From: CAYWWY01 sp964462525
GTDB lineage: Bacteria > Thermotogota > Thermotogae > MWEM01
Reading direction: 5' to 3'
NCBI GenBank assembly: GCA_964462525.1
Contig: CAYWWY010000002.1
Span: 230,971 to 294,970, forward strand
DNA: 64,000 nucleotides
Shown here piece after piece: positions 8,107 to 16,656 of this stretch (its first letter is position 1; every line of letters begins with the position of its first letter). The notes beneath the pieces were generated by a model, which was not told the DNA's origin, did no database searches, and saw nothing but the letters and a program-made list of their open reading frames with translations. The position numbers and the translations under genes are program-made.

Positions 8107-9473
8107 ACTTTTTGTTTACCGTAATGATCGTTGGAAAACCCAATGTGGGGAAATCAAGTCTGTTCAACAAACTCATTCGAAAGAACAAGGCCATTACGGA
8201 TGATACCCCAGGAGTGACTCGAGACGCAGTTTATGGTGAAGCGATCATTGATGGTGCAGAGGTTCGTTTTGTCGATACCTGTGGTTTGTTCTCCCGACCT
8301 CAAGGGGAGATTGAATCCAAGATGCGCCAGAGAACGATTGAAATTCTCGATCAAGCCGATTTGCTTTTGTTTGTGGTTAGCGCGCAAGACCTACCCACCC
8401 AGGAAGACCACGACTATGCCGAGATTATTCGCAAGGGTGGGTATTCTTATCTTTTCGTAGCCAATAAATCGGAAAGCACTAAAAAAACGGAACCGAATCG
8501 ATCGGTACTGTACGAGTTGGGAATGGGAGAGCCAATAATGATCTCCGCAGCCCATAATATGGGTTTGCAGGATCTAAGAGACCAAATTTCCGAGATCATC
8601 TTGGATCGCAAAGAAGAGGCCGTACAATCAGATAGTGCTTTAGCTTCTGTTCCCAATCCTTCCAACCCTTGCATCAAAGTTGCAATTGTGGGCAAGCCGA
8701 ACTCCGGAAAATCTTCAATGTTCAACGCAATCATCGGGAAAGACCGCGCACTGGTTACATCCATACCGGGAACTACGAGAGACTCCATTGATGATCTCGT
8801 CCGCTGGCAAGGAAAAGAAGTTCTTTTTATCGATACGGCAGGCATGAGACGCCGTTCTCGAGTCGAGAAGTACACAATCGAAAGCTATAGTTTTCTCAGG
8901 GCCCAGAAAGCAATTCAACGAGCCGATGTGTGTATATTGGTCATCGATTTTTTAGAAGGCATTACTGACCAGGACCTGAAAATTGCTGGCATCATCGAAA
9001 ACGCGGGGAAAGCAAGCATTATTACGATCAACAAAATGGATCTATCCGACACCATTCCTCATCCTAGCTTGAAAACCATGGAGAAGATGGTGCAACAGCG
9101 GTTTCACTTCATCGACTACAGCTTGATTTCGTTCGTTTCCGCATTGAAAAAACGAGGACTCGATCAACTTTTCTCGCAGATTGAAGAAGCCCATCAATCG
9201 TTTCAATCCTCCTTTTCAACAGGAGCAATCAACTCAGCATTAGAAAAGGTAAAGACGATTGCTCCACCCCCCCGTAGCGGGAAAAAATTCCTTAAATTAT
9301 ACTACGCAACCCAAGTATCGGTAGGACCACCGATTATTTCGATCTATGTTAACGATCCATCCGAGATCCCTGACACATATAAAAAAACCTTAAAAAGAGG
9401 GCTTCGCAAGTACCTTTCGATGGGTTTGGGATCCCCTCTTTTCTTGAAGTTTTTAGCTCGGAGGCCAATATGA
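8103..9473 (+). CDS. der: Ribosome assembly GTPase Der (EngA)
   Basis: Der is the tandem-GTPase factor for 50S subunit maturation. The 456-residue protein has two G domains. The first has GKPNVGKSSLFNKL, DTPGVTRD and DTCGLF, with the NKxD position read as NKSE (VANKSES). The second has GKPNSGKSSMFNAI, TTRDS, DTAGMRRRSRVE and NKMD. The KH-like C-terminal domain follows, ending LFLKFLARRPI. The GTG at 8103 overlaps the S1 stop (GTGA). A TTG at 8112 fits the ribosome site AGGGGTG better, so the true start may be three codons later. Confidence 0.95.
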   Translation: MNFLFTVMIVGKPNVGKSSLFNKLIRKNKAITDDTPGVTRDAVYGEAIIDGAEVRFVDTCGLFSRPQGEIESKMRQRTIEILDQADLLLFVVSAQDLPTQEDHDYAEIIRKGGYSYLFVANKSESTKKTEPNRSVLYELGMGEPIMISAAHNMGLQDLRDQISEIILDRKEEAVQSDSALASVPNPSNPCIKVAIVGKPNSGKSSMFNAIIGKDRALVTSIPGTTRDSIDDLVRWQGKEVLFIDTAGMRRRSRVEKYTIESYSFLRAQKAIQRADVCILVIDFLEGITDQDLKIAGIIENAGKASIITINKMDLSDTIPHPSLKTMEKMVQQRFHFIDYSLISFVSALKKRGLDQLFSQIEEAHQSFQSSFSTGAINSALEKVKTIAPPPRSGKKFLKLYYATQVSVGPPIISIYVNDPSEIPDTYKKTLKRGLRKYLSMGLGSPLFLKFLARRPI

Positions 9474-10072
9474 CTGAAGTGATTTGGACAGTAATCATGT
9501 ATATCTGTGGTTCGATCCCATTCAGCTTTATTATCCCGTATTGGGTAAAAGGAGTGGATGTCCGGAAGGTTGGCAGCGGAAATGTTGGAGCAACGAATGC
9601 CTTCCGAGTTTCTGGTTGGAAAGTCGCGATCATGTGTATTGTCATGGATTGTTGCAAAGTCCTTGTTCCATTGGTTATCCTGCAACTTGCGTTCCATCCC
9701 GAAAAACCATTATTGTTTGCCTCTTCGATTGCCGGTGTCGTTGGCCATGACTTTTCCATCTTTCTTCGATTTCGATCGGGCAAAGGGGTCGCTTCTACAA
9801 TGGGGGTATTCTTTGCGCTCAACCCGATTGCAGGTTCGATTTTTTTGGGTAGCTCTTTGCTGCTCTTCGCAAAAACCCGCTTGGTCTCTCTTTCCACGAT
9901 GAGCGGTATGGTATTGGCAACGATTTCTTCTCTATTCCTTTTCTCTGATCTCTCCTACTTTTTCCTGTTCTTGGGTTTGACCTTGCTCTCAATATTCCGG
10001 CACAAAAAAAACATCCAACGTCTGATTAAAGGAGAGGAAAAAAGACTGACAGAAAAGAAAAAGAATCCATAA
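9470..10072 (+). CDS. plsY: Acyl-phosphate glycerol-3-phosphate acyltransferase
   Basis: PlsY transfers an acyl group from acyl-phosphate to glycerol-3-phosphate, the first step of phospholipid synthesis. The 200-residue integral membrane protein has about five hydrophobic segments. It carries the family motifs GSIPFSFI, VGSGNVGATNAFRV (glycerol-3-phosphate loop), GHDFSIFLRFRSGKGVA (catalytic block), and a C-terminal HKKNIQRLIKGEE motif. It overlaps der by 4 bases (ATGA). The der-plsY order is conserved in many Bacillota. Confidence 0.95.
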   Translation: MTEVIWTVIMYICGSIPFSFIIPYWVKGVDVRKVGSGNVGATNAFRVSGWKVAIMCIVMDCCKVLVPLVILQLAFHPEKPLLFASSIAGVVGHDFSIFLRFRSGKGVASTMGVFFALNPIAGSIFLGSSLLLFAKTRLVSLSTMSGMVLATISSLFLFSDLSYFFLFLGLTLLSIFRHKKNIQRLIKGEEKRLTEKKKNP

Positions 10073-10084
10073 ATAGAGGTGTCC

Positions 10085-12226
10085 ATGATTACCGTCTCAG
10101 CTGGCAAACCCCATATCCTTGGACCCACAGTTCATTCAAATGGAACGAATTTTGCCCTTTTTTCTCGGCATGCAAAAGGGATGATCCTCGAGCTCTATGA
10201 TTCCTACTATGATGATCGGCCTTCCCACCGATTCGAAATGGATCCACAAATCAATCGCACTGGGGATATTTGGCACATATTCTTAGCCGGGGTGGGTCAT
10301 GGCCAGTGTTATGGATATCGAGCCATCGGACCGTACAATCCCCTTGACGGTCATCGATTCAATCCCAACAAGCTGTTGGTAGATCCATATGCCCAAGCCA
10401 TCTCAGGAGCATTCAATTGGGATGAAGACCATGCCTATGGGTACGATCGAAATGACCCGCTTGGTGACCTATCCTTTTCTCAGTTGGATTCAGCCAGAAG
10501 CCCGGCGAAAGGAATCGTAATCAATTCGGGCGAATATGATTGGGGCAAAGATCGCCCGATACGGATCCCTATGAAAGATACCATTATCTATGAATTGCAC
10601 GTCCGATTTTTCACTATTTCCCAAACGGCTCAAGTATCCTGTCCCGGCACCTTTATGGGGATTGAAGAAAAATTGAATTACCTCAAACAGTTGGGCATAA
10701 CATCCATCGAACTGATGCCCATCTTTGAGTTTAACCCAAACGCAAACACCCACTTTAACCCCGTCACCAGTGAGCGCTTGAAGAACATGTGGGGATACGA
10801 CCCGTTGAACTTTTTTTCCGTTGAAGGGTCTTTTACCCGTGGACTGCAGCTAGGAGATCAGGTTGTCCAGTTCCGCGATTTTGTGAAAACAGTGCACTCC
10901 AACGGGTTGGAAGTCCTTTTGGATGTGGTGTACAATCACACAGGCGAAGGCGCCCAAGACGGACCAACACTCAGTTTCAAAGGATTTGACAACAGCATCT
11001 ATTATATGCTTGATCCAAACAACAAACGGTACTACCTAAACTATTCCGGATGCGGAAATACCCTAAACTGCAATCACCCCGTTCTCAAACAGATGATCCT
11101 TGATTCGCTTCGGTACTGGGTCACAGAAATGCATGTGGATGGGTTCCGTTTTGATTTGGCCTCAGTTTTGGGTCGAGCGCCTAACGGGAAATGGATCGGA
11201 GACCTGTCTTTGCTGAAAGACATCGCGGAAGACCCAATCATCGCGGGATCCAAGTTAATCGCCGAGGGATGGGATGCTGGCGGGGGGTACTATGTTGGGG
11301 ATTTCCCAAGCGGTTGGTCGGAATGGAACGGGAAGTTCCGCGATGTAGCTCGGAAGTTCTTTCATGGATATGAGGGATTGGTTCCCGAGCTGGCGACAAG
11401 AATCGCGGGGAGCAGCGATCTATACGACAAACCCGGGAGAAAACCGTTTGATAGCATCAACTTCGTGACTGCACATGATGGATTTACGATGTGGGACCTT
11501 GTGTCCTATTCGCGGAAACACAACCTCATGAACGGAGAAAATAATCAAGATGGGTCCAGCGACAATTTTTCCTGCAACCATGGACATGAGGGAGAAACAG
11601 ACGATCCTTCGATCGTTCGGCTTCGAAAACAACAGATGAAGAATTTTTTTACGTTGCTCATGGTTTCTCAAGGGACACCGATGATCTTAATGGGCGACGA
11701 GTTTGCTCGGACGCAACTGGGGAACAACAATGCTTATTGTCACGACAATGAGTTGACTTGGTTAGATTGGTCCAGAAAAGATCAGTTTTCGGATATCCAC
11801 GGCTTTGTCCAAAAAGCCATTGCCTTTCGAAAACGCCATAACTGCCTTCGAAGAGAGCACTTTTTTACCGGAAAGAAAATTTCTCACTCTGTTCGAGATA
11901 TTACCTGGCATGGCATAAAACCCGGAAAGCCTGATTGGAGTCATCCATCCCACACTCTTGCGTTCGTGATCAGTGGTGAGGATTTGGAGTCCTATCTTGA
12001 TCCCGATGATGATATCTATTGTGCGATCAATGCCTATGATCATGCCTTGGCCTTTGAAGTCCCTGCGTACCAAGGGAAGAGGTGGGTCAAGGTGATCGAC
12101 ACTTTCCTCGAAGGCGAAAAAAGTTGCTATGAGGATGAAGCGCAAGCCCCAGTTGTAAAGCAGAGCATCCTCCTACATCCCAAAACAATGGCGGTACTGG
12201 TATCGAAAAGGGGAGAAAGCACATGA
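10085..12226 (+). CDS. glgX: Glycogen debranching enzyme, GH13 isoamylase type
   Basis: The enzyme hydrolyses alpha-1,6 branch points of glycogen-like glucans. The 713-residue protein has an N-terminal CBM48 domain (about 1-150) and a GH13 barrel with all four conserved regions: DVVYNH, GFRFDLAS (nucleophile Asp), IAEGWD (acid Glu) and VTAHDGF (transition-state Asp). I chose ATG 10085 behind GAGGTG rather than the GTG at 10079. It lies 12 bases after plsY and overlaps the glycosyltransferase gene by 4 bases. No other glycogen gene is in the window, so the operon context is unusual. Confidence 0.92.
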   Translation: MITVSAGKPHILGPTVHSNGTNFALFSRHAKGMILELYDSYYDDRPSHRFEMDPQINRTGDIWHIFLAGVGHGQCYGYRAIGPYNPLDGHRFNPNKLLVDPYAQAISGAFNWDEDHAYGYDRNDPLGDLSFSQLDSARSPAKGIVINSGEYDWGKDRPIRIPMKDTIIYELHVRFFTISQTAQVSCPGTFMGIEEKLNYLKQLGITSIELMPIFEFNPNANTHFNPVTSERLKNMWGYDPLNFFSVEGSFTRGLQLGDQVVQFRDFVKTVHSNGLEVLLDVVYNHTGEGAQDGPTLSFKGFDNSIYYMLDPNNKRYYLNYSGCGNTLNCNHPVLKQMILDSLRYWVTEMHVDGFRFDLASVLGRAPNGKWIGDLSLLKDIAEDPIIAGSKLIAEGWDAGGGYYVGDFPSGWSEWNGKFRDVARKFFHGYEGLVPELATRIAGSSDLYDKPGRKPFDSINFVTAHDGFTMWDLVSYSRKHNLMNGENNQDGSSDNFSCNHGHEGETDDPSIVRLRKQQMKNFFTLLMVSQGTPMILMGDEFARTQLGNNNAYCHDNELTWLDWSRKDQFSDIHGFVQKAIAFRKRHNCLRREHFFTGKKISHSVRDITWHGIKPGKPDWSHPSHTLAFVISGEDLESYLDPDDDIYCAINAYDHALAFEVPAYQGKRWVKVIDTFLEGEKSCYEDEAQAPVVKQSILLHPKTMAVLVSKRGEST

Positions 12227-13254
12227 AGAAGCTGTACATCCGTTCTGTTTCTGGAAAAGTGAAAGGCCAAGGAGTGGATTCCGCCTTTCTCGAGCACAGA
12301 AAGCTCATGCAACAATCTCAAAAGATTCAGGTCGTACTCGAACCAAAAGACCATTGGGATATTCTTCACATTCACACCTTCGATCCAGGCTCCTATTTCC
12401 TGATGAGAAAGGCAAAACGAAAAAAGAAGAAGGTCGTAGTTTCCTGTCATGTTATGCCCGATTCGCTGGTTGGCAGTTTGAAGATCCCTCGTTGGGTCAT
12501 GCCATTCCTGGTGCGATATATGATCCATTTCTATAACAAAGCCGATCGATTGGTGGTTGTCAATCCTTTTTACAAAGAAACCTTGACAAAAGCCGGTTTG
12601 CGCAAAGAAAAAGTTTCTTATGTTCCCAATTACGTTTCTGGAGAAACATTCCGACCCCTTGCGCCCGACGAGAAAACTCACTTGCGAACCAAAATGGGGA
12701 TAAAGGAAACGGATTTTCTGATTGTCGGAGCAGGGCAAGTACAAAAGCGCAAGGGCATCGACGATTTTGTTCGAACAGCCTTGCTTTTGCCTCAATATCA
12801 GTTTGTTTGGGTTGGAGGGTTCTCTTTTGGAAAACTTACCGATGGCTATGAGCAATATGCGAAAATCATGGATAATCCTCCCCCCAATCTCCGGTTTACT
12901 GGGATCGTAGACCGTTCCGAAGTGGCGCGATATTTTCAAGCCGCAGACGTATTGTTCCTGCCCTCTTATCAAGAACTCTTCCCGATGACTGTCCTAGAAG
13001 CGGCCAATTGTCATCTCCCTTTGCTGCTTAGGAATATCGAGCTCTATCAGGAAATCCTTTCAGAACACTATCTGTTTGGCGATTCATCGGAAGAATTTGC
13101 GGAGCAACTTCGCCGGATCCAAGAAGACACGAATCTTCGAGAAGCCTTTCAAACCCATTCCAGAGAACTCAGCATCATCTATTCTGGGGTAAACGTAATG
13201 AAACAATGGGAAGAACTATATCTACATGACAAAATCTGGTATAATAATGATTGA
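12223..13254 (+). CDS. GT4-family glycosyltransferase, CpoA-like glycolipid synthase candidate
   Basis: The 343-residue GT-B glycosyltransferase has an acceptor domain at about 1-160 and a nucleotide-sugar domain at about 165-330. The latter has GAGQVQKRKGIDDFV and the E-x7-E motif (SYQELFPMTVLEA). N-terminal features (GQGVDSAFLEH, LHIHTFDPGSY, SCHVMPDSLVGSLKIP, VVVNPFYKE, VSYVPNYVS) resemble, from memory, the streptococcal CpoA group that adds a second sugar to glucosyl-diacylglycerol. Residence in the operon with plsY is consistent with membrane glycolipid synthesis. The GT4 call is firm; the lipid acceptor is inference. Confidence 0.85.
   Translation: MKKLYIRSVSGKVKGQGVDSAFLEHRKLMQQSQKIQVVLEPKDHWDILHIHTFDPGSYFLMRKAKRKKKKVVVSCHVMPDSLVGSLKIPRWVMPFLVRYMIHFYNKADRLVVVNPFYKETLTKAGLRKEKVSYVPNYVSGETFRPLAPDEKTHLRTKMGIKETDFLIVGAGQVQKRKGIDDFVRTALLLPQYQFVWVGGFSFGKLTDGYEQYAKIMDNPPPNLRFTGIVDRSEVARYFQAADVLFLPSYQELFPMTVLEAANCHLPLLLRNIELYQEILSEHYLFGDSSEEFAEQLRRIQEDTNLREAFQTHSRELSIIYSGVNVMKQWEELYLHDKIWYNND
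13237..13245 (+). promoter_or_regulatory. Extended -10 promoter inside the end of the glycosyltransferase gene
   Basis: TGGTATAAT at 13237-13245 matches TG-N-TATAAT and lies about 40 bases before the next start codon. It could give the acetyltransferase gene its own transcript. No -35 box is convincing. Confidence 0.4.
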
Positions 13255-13286
13255 TAAATCGGGGCATAGATAGCGGAGGTGCCGGC

Positions 13287-14255
13287 ATGGACGTCAGGAA
13301 TCCTAGGCAAGAAGAGATGCGGGAAGTGTTTGGTTTGATCAACAACACATTCCGAAAAGACCTGGATCCCACAATGGAAATTGAGTTTCCTTTATTGTTT
13401 TCTGATCAGAACCTACCCCATATCTTTATTGCAAAAGACTCTGGGCAAATTGTCTCCCATGTTGCTGCGTATGTAACGGATCTTTTGATTCCTGGCTTAA
13501 AAATCCGCACGGGTTTTCTCGGCGCGGTCGCCACGCATCCAGATTTTCGGGAAAAAGGGCATGCCTCCAAAGTTTTGGAAGCATTGGAAGACCAACTGAT
13601 CCGGGAAAGTGTGGAGATGATCCTTATTTCGGGGAATCGAAATTTGTACCTTCGACGAGGATTTCGGGAAATGGGGAAATCAATGTTCTTTGAAATCGCA
13701 GGGGAAGAAGAGGAAGGATTGATCCCGGTTGAAATTGAACCCTTAACCCCAGACCTCTTTCAAGAAGTGTGTCATTTGTATTGGGCGGAAGATGTACGCT
13801 TCCGGAGAACCGAAACCGACTTTTCCACCCTCCTTCAGGTGCACGAACAGTTGCTTCAAGAAGGACCCAAATCTCTCGAGAAAGCGCAGATCGGACCAAC
13901 TTATCTGGTCAAGGCCTTCGGAATTTACCGCGGGTATTTTACCTTCAAAGCGGATCAAAGCAGGATTATCGAGTATGCGGGGAGTCGTATCAGTTTGCTT
14001 TCCGGTATGGAAAAACTGGTGCGGGATGGCCACCCTTCCTTCCAGCTCATCATTCCCGAGAGCGACTTGGAGTTTTTGAATATGCTCATTTTCAACCACT
14101 ACAGTTCCACGACATCCACCTATTTCCCCCCCAACCATACGGTGAAAATCGTGAATTCCGAGTCTCTATATGAACGGCTGGGTATCATGGAAGACACAAG
14201 ACTTACGCAATTTGCGCTTCCTCCGATGCCGCTACCGGGTTTCAATTTTGTCTAA
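13287..14255 (+). CDS. GNAT-family N-acetyltransferase with C-terminal extension
   Basis: The protein has 322 residues. The N-terminal 140 residues form a GNAT domain with the acetyl-CoA loop block GAVATHPDFREKGHASKVLEALE and a YLRRGFREMG strand-helix. Residues from about 150 onward are a second domain I do not recognise, with a GNAT-like layout that could be a degenerate duplicate as in Eis-type enzymes. The start at 13287 is set by GGAGGTG six bases upstream; the longer reading from a TTG at 13251 has no ribosome site. Substrate unknown. Confidence 0.8.
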   Translation: MDVRNPRQEEMREVFGLINNTFRKDLDPTMEIEFPLLFSDQNLPHIFIAKDSGQIVSHVAAYVTDLLIPGLKIRTGFLGAVATHPDFREKGHASKVLEALEDQLIRESVEMILISGNRNLYLRRGFREMGKSMFFEIAGEEEEGLIPVEIEPLTPDLFQEVCHLYWAEDVRFRRTETDFSTLLQVHEQLLQEGPKSLEKAQIGPTYLVKAFGIYRGYFTFKADQSRIIEYAGSRISLLSGMEKLVRDGHPSFQLIIPESDLEFLNMLIFNHYSSTTSTYFPPNHTVKIVNSESLYERLGIMEDTRLTQFALPPMPLPGFNFV

Positions 14256-14355
14256 ATTGCTTGTTTAATGATCATTGAGACTTGTCCTTGTATCGAGCAC
14301 TTGTCCTCGTCGATCATAAAAATATAGGTTCAAAAAACGAACATAAGGAGGGATT

Positions 14356-14778
14356 ATGATGAAGAAAAGGCACGGTACACGAACCATGGTTCTTTTGGGG
14401 TTGGTTGCCATCCTCGTCTTGGTGTGTGCGCTCAACCTTGGTTGCCAACGAAGAGATCGGCGCCCTGTACCTCCCGCACCTGAACTTGTCGCTCCTGCGA
14501 ACGGATCAACCAATATTACGCTCCGTCCTACCTTTTCGTGGGTAGGGGGAACTCCCACGGAATTTTACCAACTGTACATCAGCGAGCAAACTGACCCTGT
14601 CTTGTATGTGCTAAATGGCCAACCGATCGTGATTACAGAAGAGGCCTATACGCTCACGGTCGATTTGCAGCCCAATACGACCTATTATTGGCTGGTCATG
14701 GCGTGTTTGGAGTATCCGACCGGGCACATCGCCTCGACCCACAGCGAAGTGAAGAGTTTTACGACAGGGGCTCTGTAA
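14356..14778 (+). CDS. Small lipoprotein with a fibronectin-III-like domain
   Basis: The protein has 140 residues. An N-terminal basic stretch and hydrophobic core end in the lipobox ALNLGC, so Cys30 would be lipidated and the mature protein anchored outside the membrane. The rest has an Ig/Fn3-like pattern: PELVAPANGSTNITLRPTFS early, then YQLYIS, LQPNTTYYWLVMA and VKSFTTG at the end. Such domains often sit in front of secreted enzymes; here one stands alone. The ribosome site AAGGAGGG serves the ATG pair at 14356/14359. It lies 100 bases after the GNAT gene, probably in its own unit. Confidence 0.75.
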   Translation: MMKKRHGTRTMVLLGLVAILVLVCALNLGCQRRDRRPVPPAPELVAPANGSTNITLRPTFSWVGGTPTEFYQLYISEQTDPVLYVLNGQPIVITEEAYTLTVDLQPNTTYYWLVMACLEYPTGHIASTHSEVKSFTTGAL

Positions 14779-14785
14779 TCCCGGG

Positions 14786-15730
14786 TTATTTTCCTCTCAT
14801 TCCAAGCATCGTGATAATCGTCTTTATGAGAATCAACGCGCTCAAACGGGCATTTCGATTTTTGATGGAATACAGATCATATTCCGTCTTTCGTTTATAT
14901 TCATCTAGTGTTGTCGTGTGTTTGTAAGAAACCTGAGCCCAACCGGTAATTCCCGGTTTGACACGGAACCGATATTGGTAAAAGGGAATCTGCTCGACAC
15001 ACATTTGATGATAATAAACCATCTCTGGCCGCGGTCCGATGAATGCCATTTTCCCCGTTAGGACATTCCAAAACTGAGGAATTTCATCGATTCGCGTTTT
15101 TCGGATCCACCTTCCAAAAGCATTCGACCGTGATGAGATAGCACAGTTAGGATCTTCCGATTCAGCTGGACTGTTGGGTGTGGTTAAGCTTCGAAATTTG
15201 TAGAAAGTAAAGAGCTCTCCGAATACGCCTGCTCTTTTTTGGGCAAAGATAACGGGTCTTCCGGATGTCAACAAAATGCCCAATGCAATCCCAAGAATTA
15301 ACGGGGAAAGAAAAACAAGAGCGAAAAAAGAAATACCCACGTCAAAAACCCTCTCGATCCGAGAGGGTTTTTTTTGACACAAGACCACATCATAATAGTC
15401 TCGAAACTGATCGATCAGATCCAAAGGGATCCGGCGCAATCTTCTTTCAACCAAATTGGGAAGGTATTCGATTTTCACTCCGGCTTTCCTGGCTTGATCG
15501 ATTTCCTGTTCCACTGAACGCCCAAGCCGAGGATCTGCGATTAACAAGATATCCGGTCTCTCCCGAGGAGATTGGATCGCTTCCAATAGAATATGGGCTG
15601 AAGGATTCATGTACTGCTGGATTACCATTGGGTTGTGATCCTTTTGCAGCATCTCTTGGACCATACTGCCTACTTGCTCTTGTTTGCCAATAACGATAAT
15701 CCTTTCTTGCTTTTTTTTCTTTTTCTTCAT
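14786..15730 (-). CDS. Polyprenyl-phosphate sugar-1-phosphate transferase (bacterial sugar transferase)
   Basis: These enzymes start surface glycan or glycoconjugate assembly by moving a sugar-1-phosphate onto undecaprenyl phosphate. The protein has 314 residues. A Rossmann-like N-terminal region (about 10-115) precedes one hydrophobic helix (about 130-155) and the catalytic domain, with FYKFRSL, RKTRIDEIPQFWNVLTGKMA, FIGPRPE and PGITGWAQV. The start is ATG at 15730, six bases behind GGGGTG; the GTG at 15739 overlaps that site. It lies 17 bases behind the SagB-like gene. An unusual perfect hairpin lies within its coding sequence (separate entry). Confidence 0.9.
   Translation of the reverse strand: MKKKKKKQERIIVIGKQEQVGSMVQEMLQKDHNPMVIQQYMNPSAHILLEAIQSPRERPDILLIADPRLGRSVEQEIDQARKAGVKIEYLPNLVERRLRRIPLDLIDQFRDYYDVVLCQKKPSRIERVFDVGISFFALVFLSPLILGIALGILLTSGRPVIFAQKRAGVFGELFTFYKFRSLTTPNSPAESEDPNCAISSRSNAFGRWIRKTRIDEIPQFWNVLTGKMAFIGPRPEMVYYHQMCVEQIPFYQYRFRVKPGITGWAQVSYKHTTTLDEYKRKTEYDLYSIKNRNARLSALILIKTIITMLGMRGK
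15344..15375. other. Perfect terminator-like hairpin inside the sugar transferase gene
   Basis: Arms at 15344-15356 and 15360-15372 are perfect 13-base complements around a 3-base loop (ATC), with a GC-rich core CCCTCTCG. A-runs on one side and T-runs on the other give it the form of a bidirectional intrinsic terminator: eight T on the plus strand, five T on the coding strand. It encodes residues around KKPSRIERVFD between the N-terminal and membrane segments. Confidence 0.75.
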
Positions 15731-15747
15731 ACCCGACACCCCGGTGA

Positions 15748-16509
15748 TTATTGGCCAGAATAAACTTTTCCAATCGGAGCCAGATAGATGACAAACTCAT
15801 CATTTCCGTCAACATCCAACAACTGATCGATCAACTGTTGGTTGTACGCTCCGATTCCGCATGTGCCCGCATCAATCGCTTCTACGGCCAAATAGAGATT
15901 TTGACACATATGCCCTGCATCGATACCGATGATCTTGTGAGCCACATGCGCATACCGCCATTCTGTCCGATAAGGAATGCTTGTCCAAATAAAGCTCACG
16001 GGGGCCTGACCAACAAATTGCTGGCCCAAACATGCTTGGGTAAGCTGATCGGAAAAGTCTTCGCGATCAAAGAGGAAAACCAATTCGTGCGTTATGGGGA
16101 GATACCGATACAATCCAGGGTCTAGGGAATCTACCTTTTGAGCAAAAACATACGTTTCAAAAGGGTGTCGAGATCCTCCCGAAGGTACAGTTCGAAAAGA
16201 GGTAGCCCCATCTTTTGTAATGCTTTTCACCCCTTGAATCGCCCACAAAAGGAAGGACACTTCTTCCAAGAGCAGCCCATCTTCCTTAAACTTCCGATGG
16301 CTTTTCCGATCCTGGAACAATGGATAAAACCGGGTCTCCCTTTGAGCAACTTCTTGGAATGCCGGTAGCTTTATGATTTTGGCATCCTCAGCCACTCCTT
16401 TCTCAAGATCGGGATGCAAAATCCCTTTCTTCTGATCGGTCTCCAATTGTCGCACCTGTTCCCATCCTGATGATTTCAAATAAGCCCTATGTTTTCGATA
16501 GTCTTCCAT
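15748..16509 (-). CDS. SagB/ThcOx-type nitroreductase-family dehydrogenase
   Basis: FMN-dependent enzymes of this family oxidise azolines in thiazole/oxazole peptides (SagB) or act on other substrates. The 253-residue protein has a short N-terminal lead and the nitroreductase fold from about residue 65. Family blocks are RKSHRKFKEDGLLLEEVSFLLWA, RTVPSGGSRHPFETYV and a C-terminal IDAGHMCQNLYLAVEAID...CGIGAYN. No cyclodehydratase (YcaO) or precursor peptide is nearby, so a peptide-modification role is not supported. It starts at ATG 16509 behind GGGAGGAG and is transcribed with the sugar transferase. Confidence 0.85.
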   Translation of the reverse strand: MEDYRKHRAYLKSSGWEQVRQLETDQKKGILHPDLEKGVAEDAKIIKLPAFQEVAQRETRFYPLFQDRKSHRKFKEDGLLLEEVSFLLWAIQGVKSITKDGATSFRTVPSGGSRHPFETYVFAQKVDSLDPGLYRYLPITHELVFLFDREDFSDQLTQACLGQQFVGQAPVSFIWTSIPYRTEWRYAHVAHKIIGIDAGHMCQNLYLAVEAIDAGTCGIGAYNQQLIDQLLDVDGNDEFVIYLAPIGKVYSGQ

Positions 16510-16544
16510 ATGTCTCCTCCCTTTGATTGGGTCGTTTTCACAGA

Positions 16545-16553
16545 TAGTATACC
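16545..16553 (-). promoter_or_regulatory. Extended -10 promoter for the SagB-like/sugar transferase pair
   Basis: On the minus strand TGGTATACT (16553-16545) matches TG-N-TATACT and lies 36 bases before the SagB-like start. It is divergent from the htpX promoter. No clear -35 box is seen. Confidence 0.4.
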
Positions 16554-16601
16554 AGATTCCACCAAAGGAACGGAAGAAGCGGTTTTTTTCATTTGCTTTC
16601 G

Positions 16602-16610
16602 TGGTACAAT
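16602..16610 (+). promoter_or_regulatory. Extended -10 promoter for the HtpX-like protease
   Basis: TGGTACAAT at 16602-16610 matches TG-N-TACAAT and lies 47 bases before the GTG start. The same TGGTACAAT form recurs upstream of other genes in this window (20361, 30256). Confidence 0.45.
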
Positions 16611-16656
16611 ATTGAATATGAATGGTCTACGGCGAAAAGCTAGGGGGTGAACTTCC

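Noticed and set aside
15748..16509. Thiazole/oxazole-modified peptide cluster suggested by the SagB-like protein
   Set aside because: No YcaO, E1-like or precursor-peptide gene is adjacent. The neighbours are a sugar transferase and a protease on the other strand.
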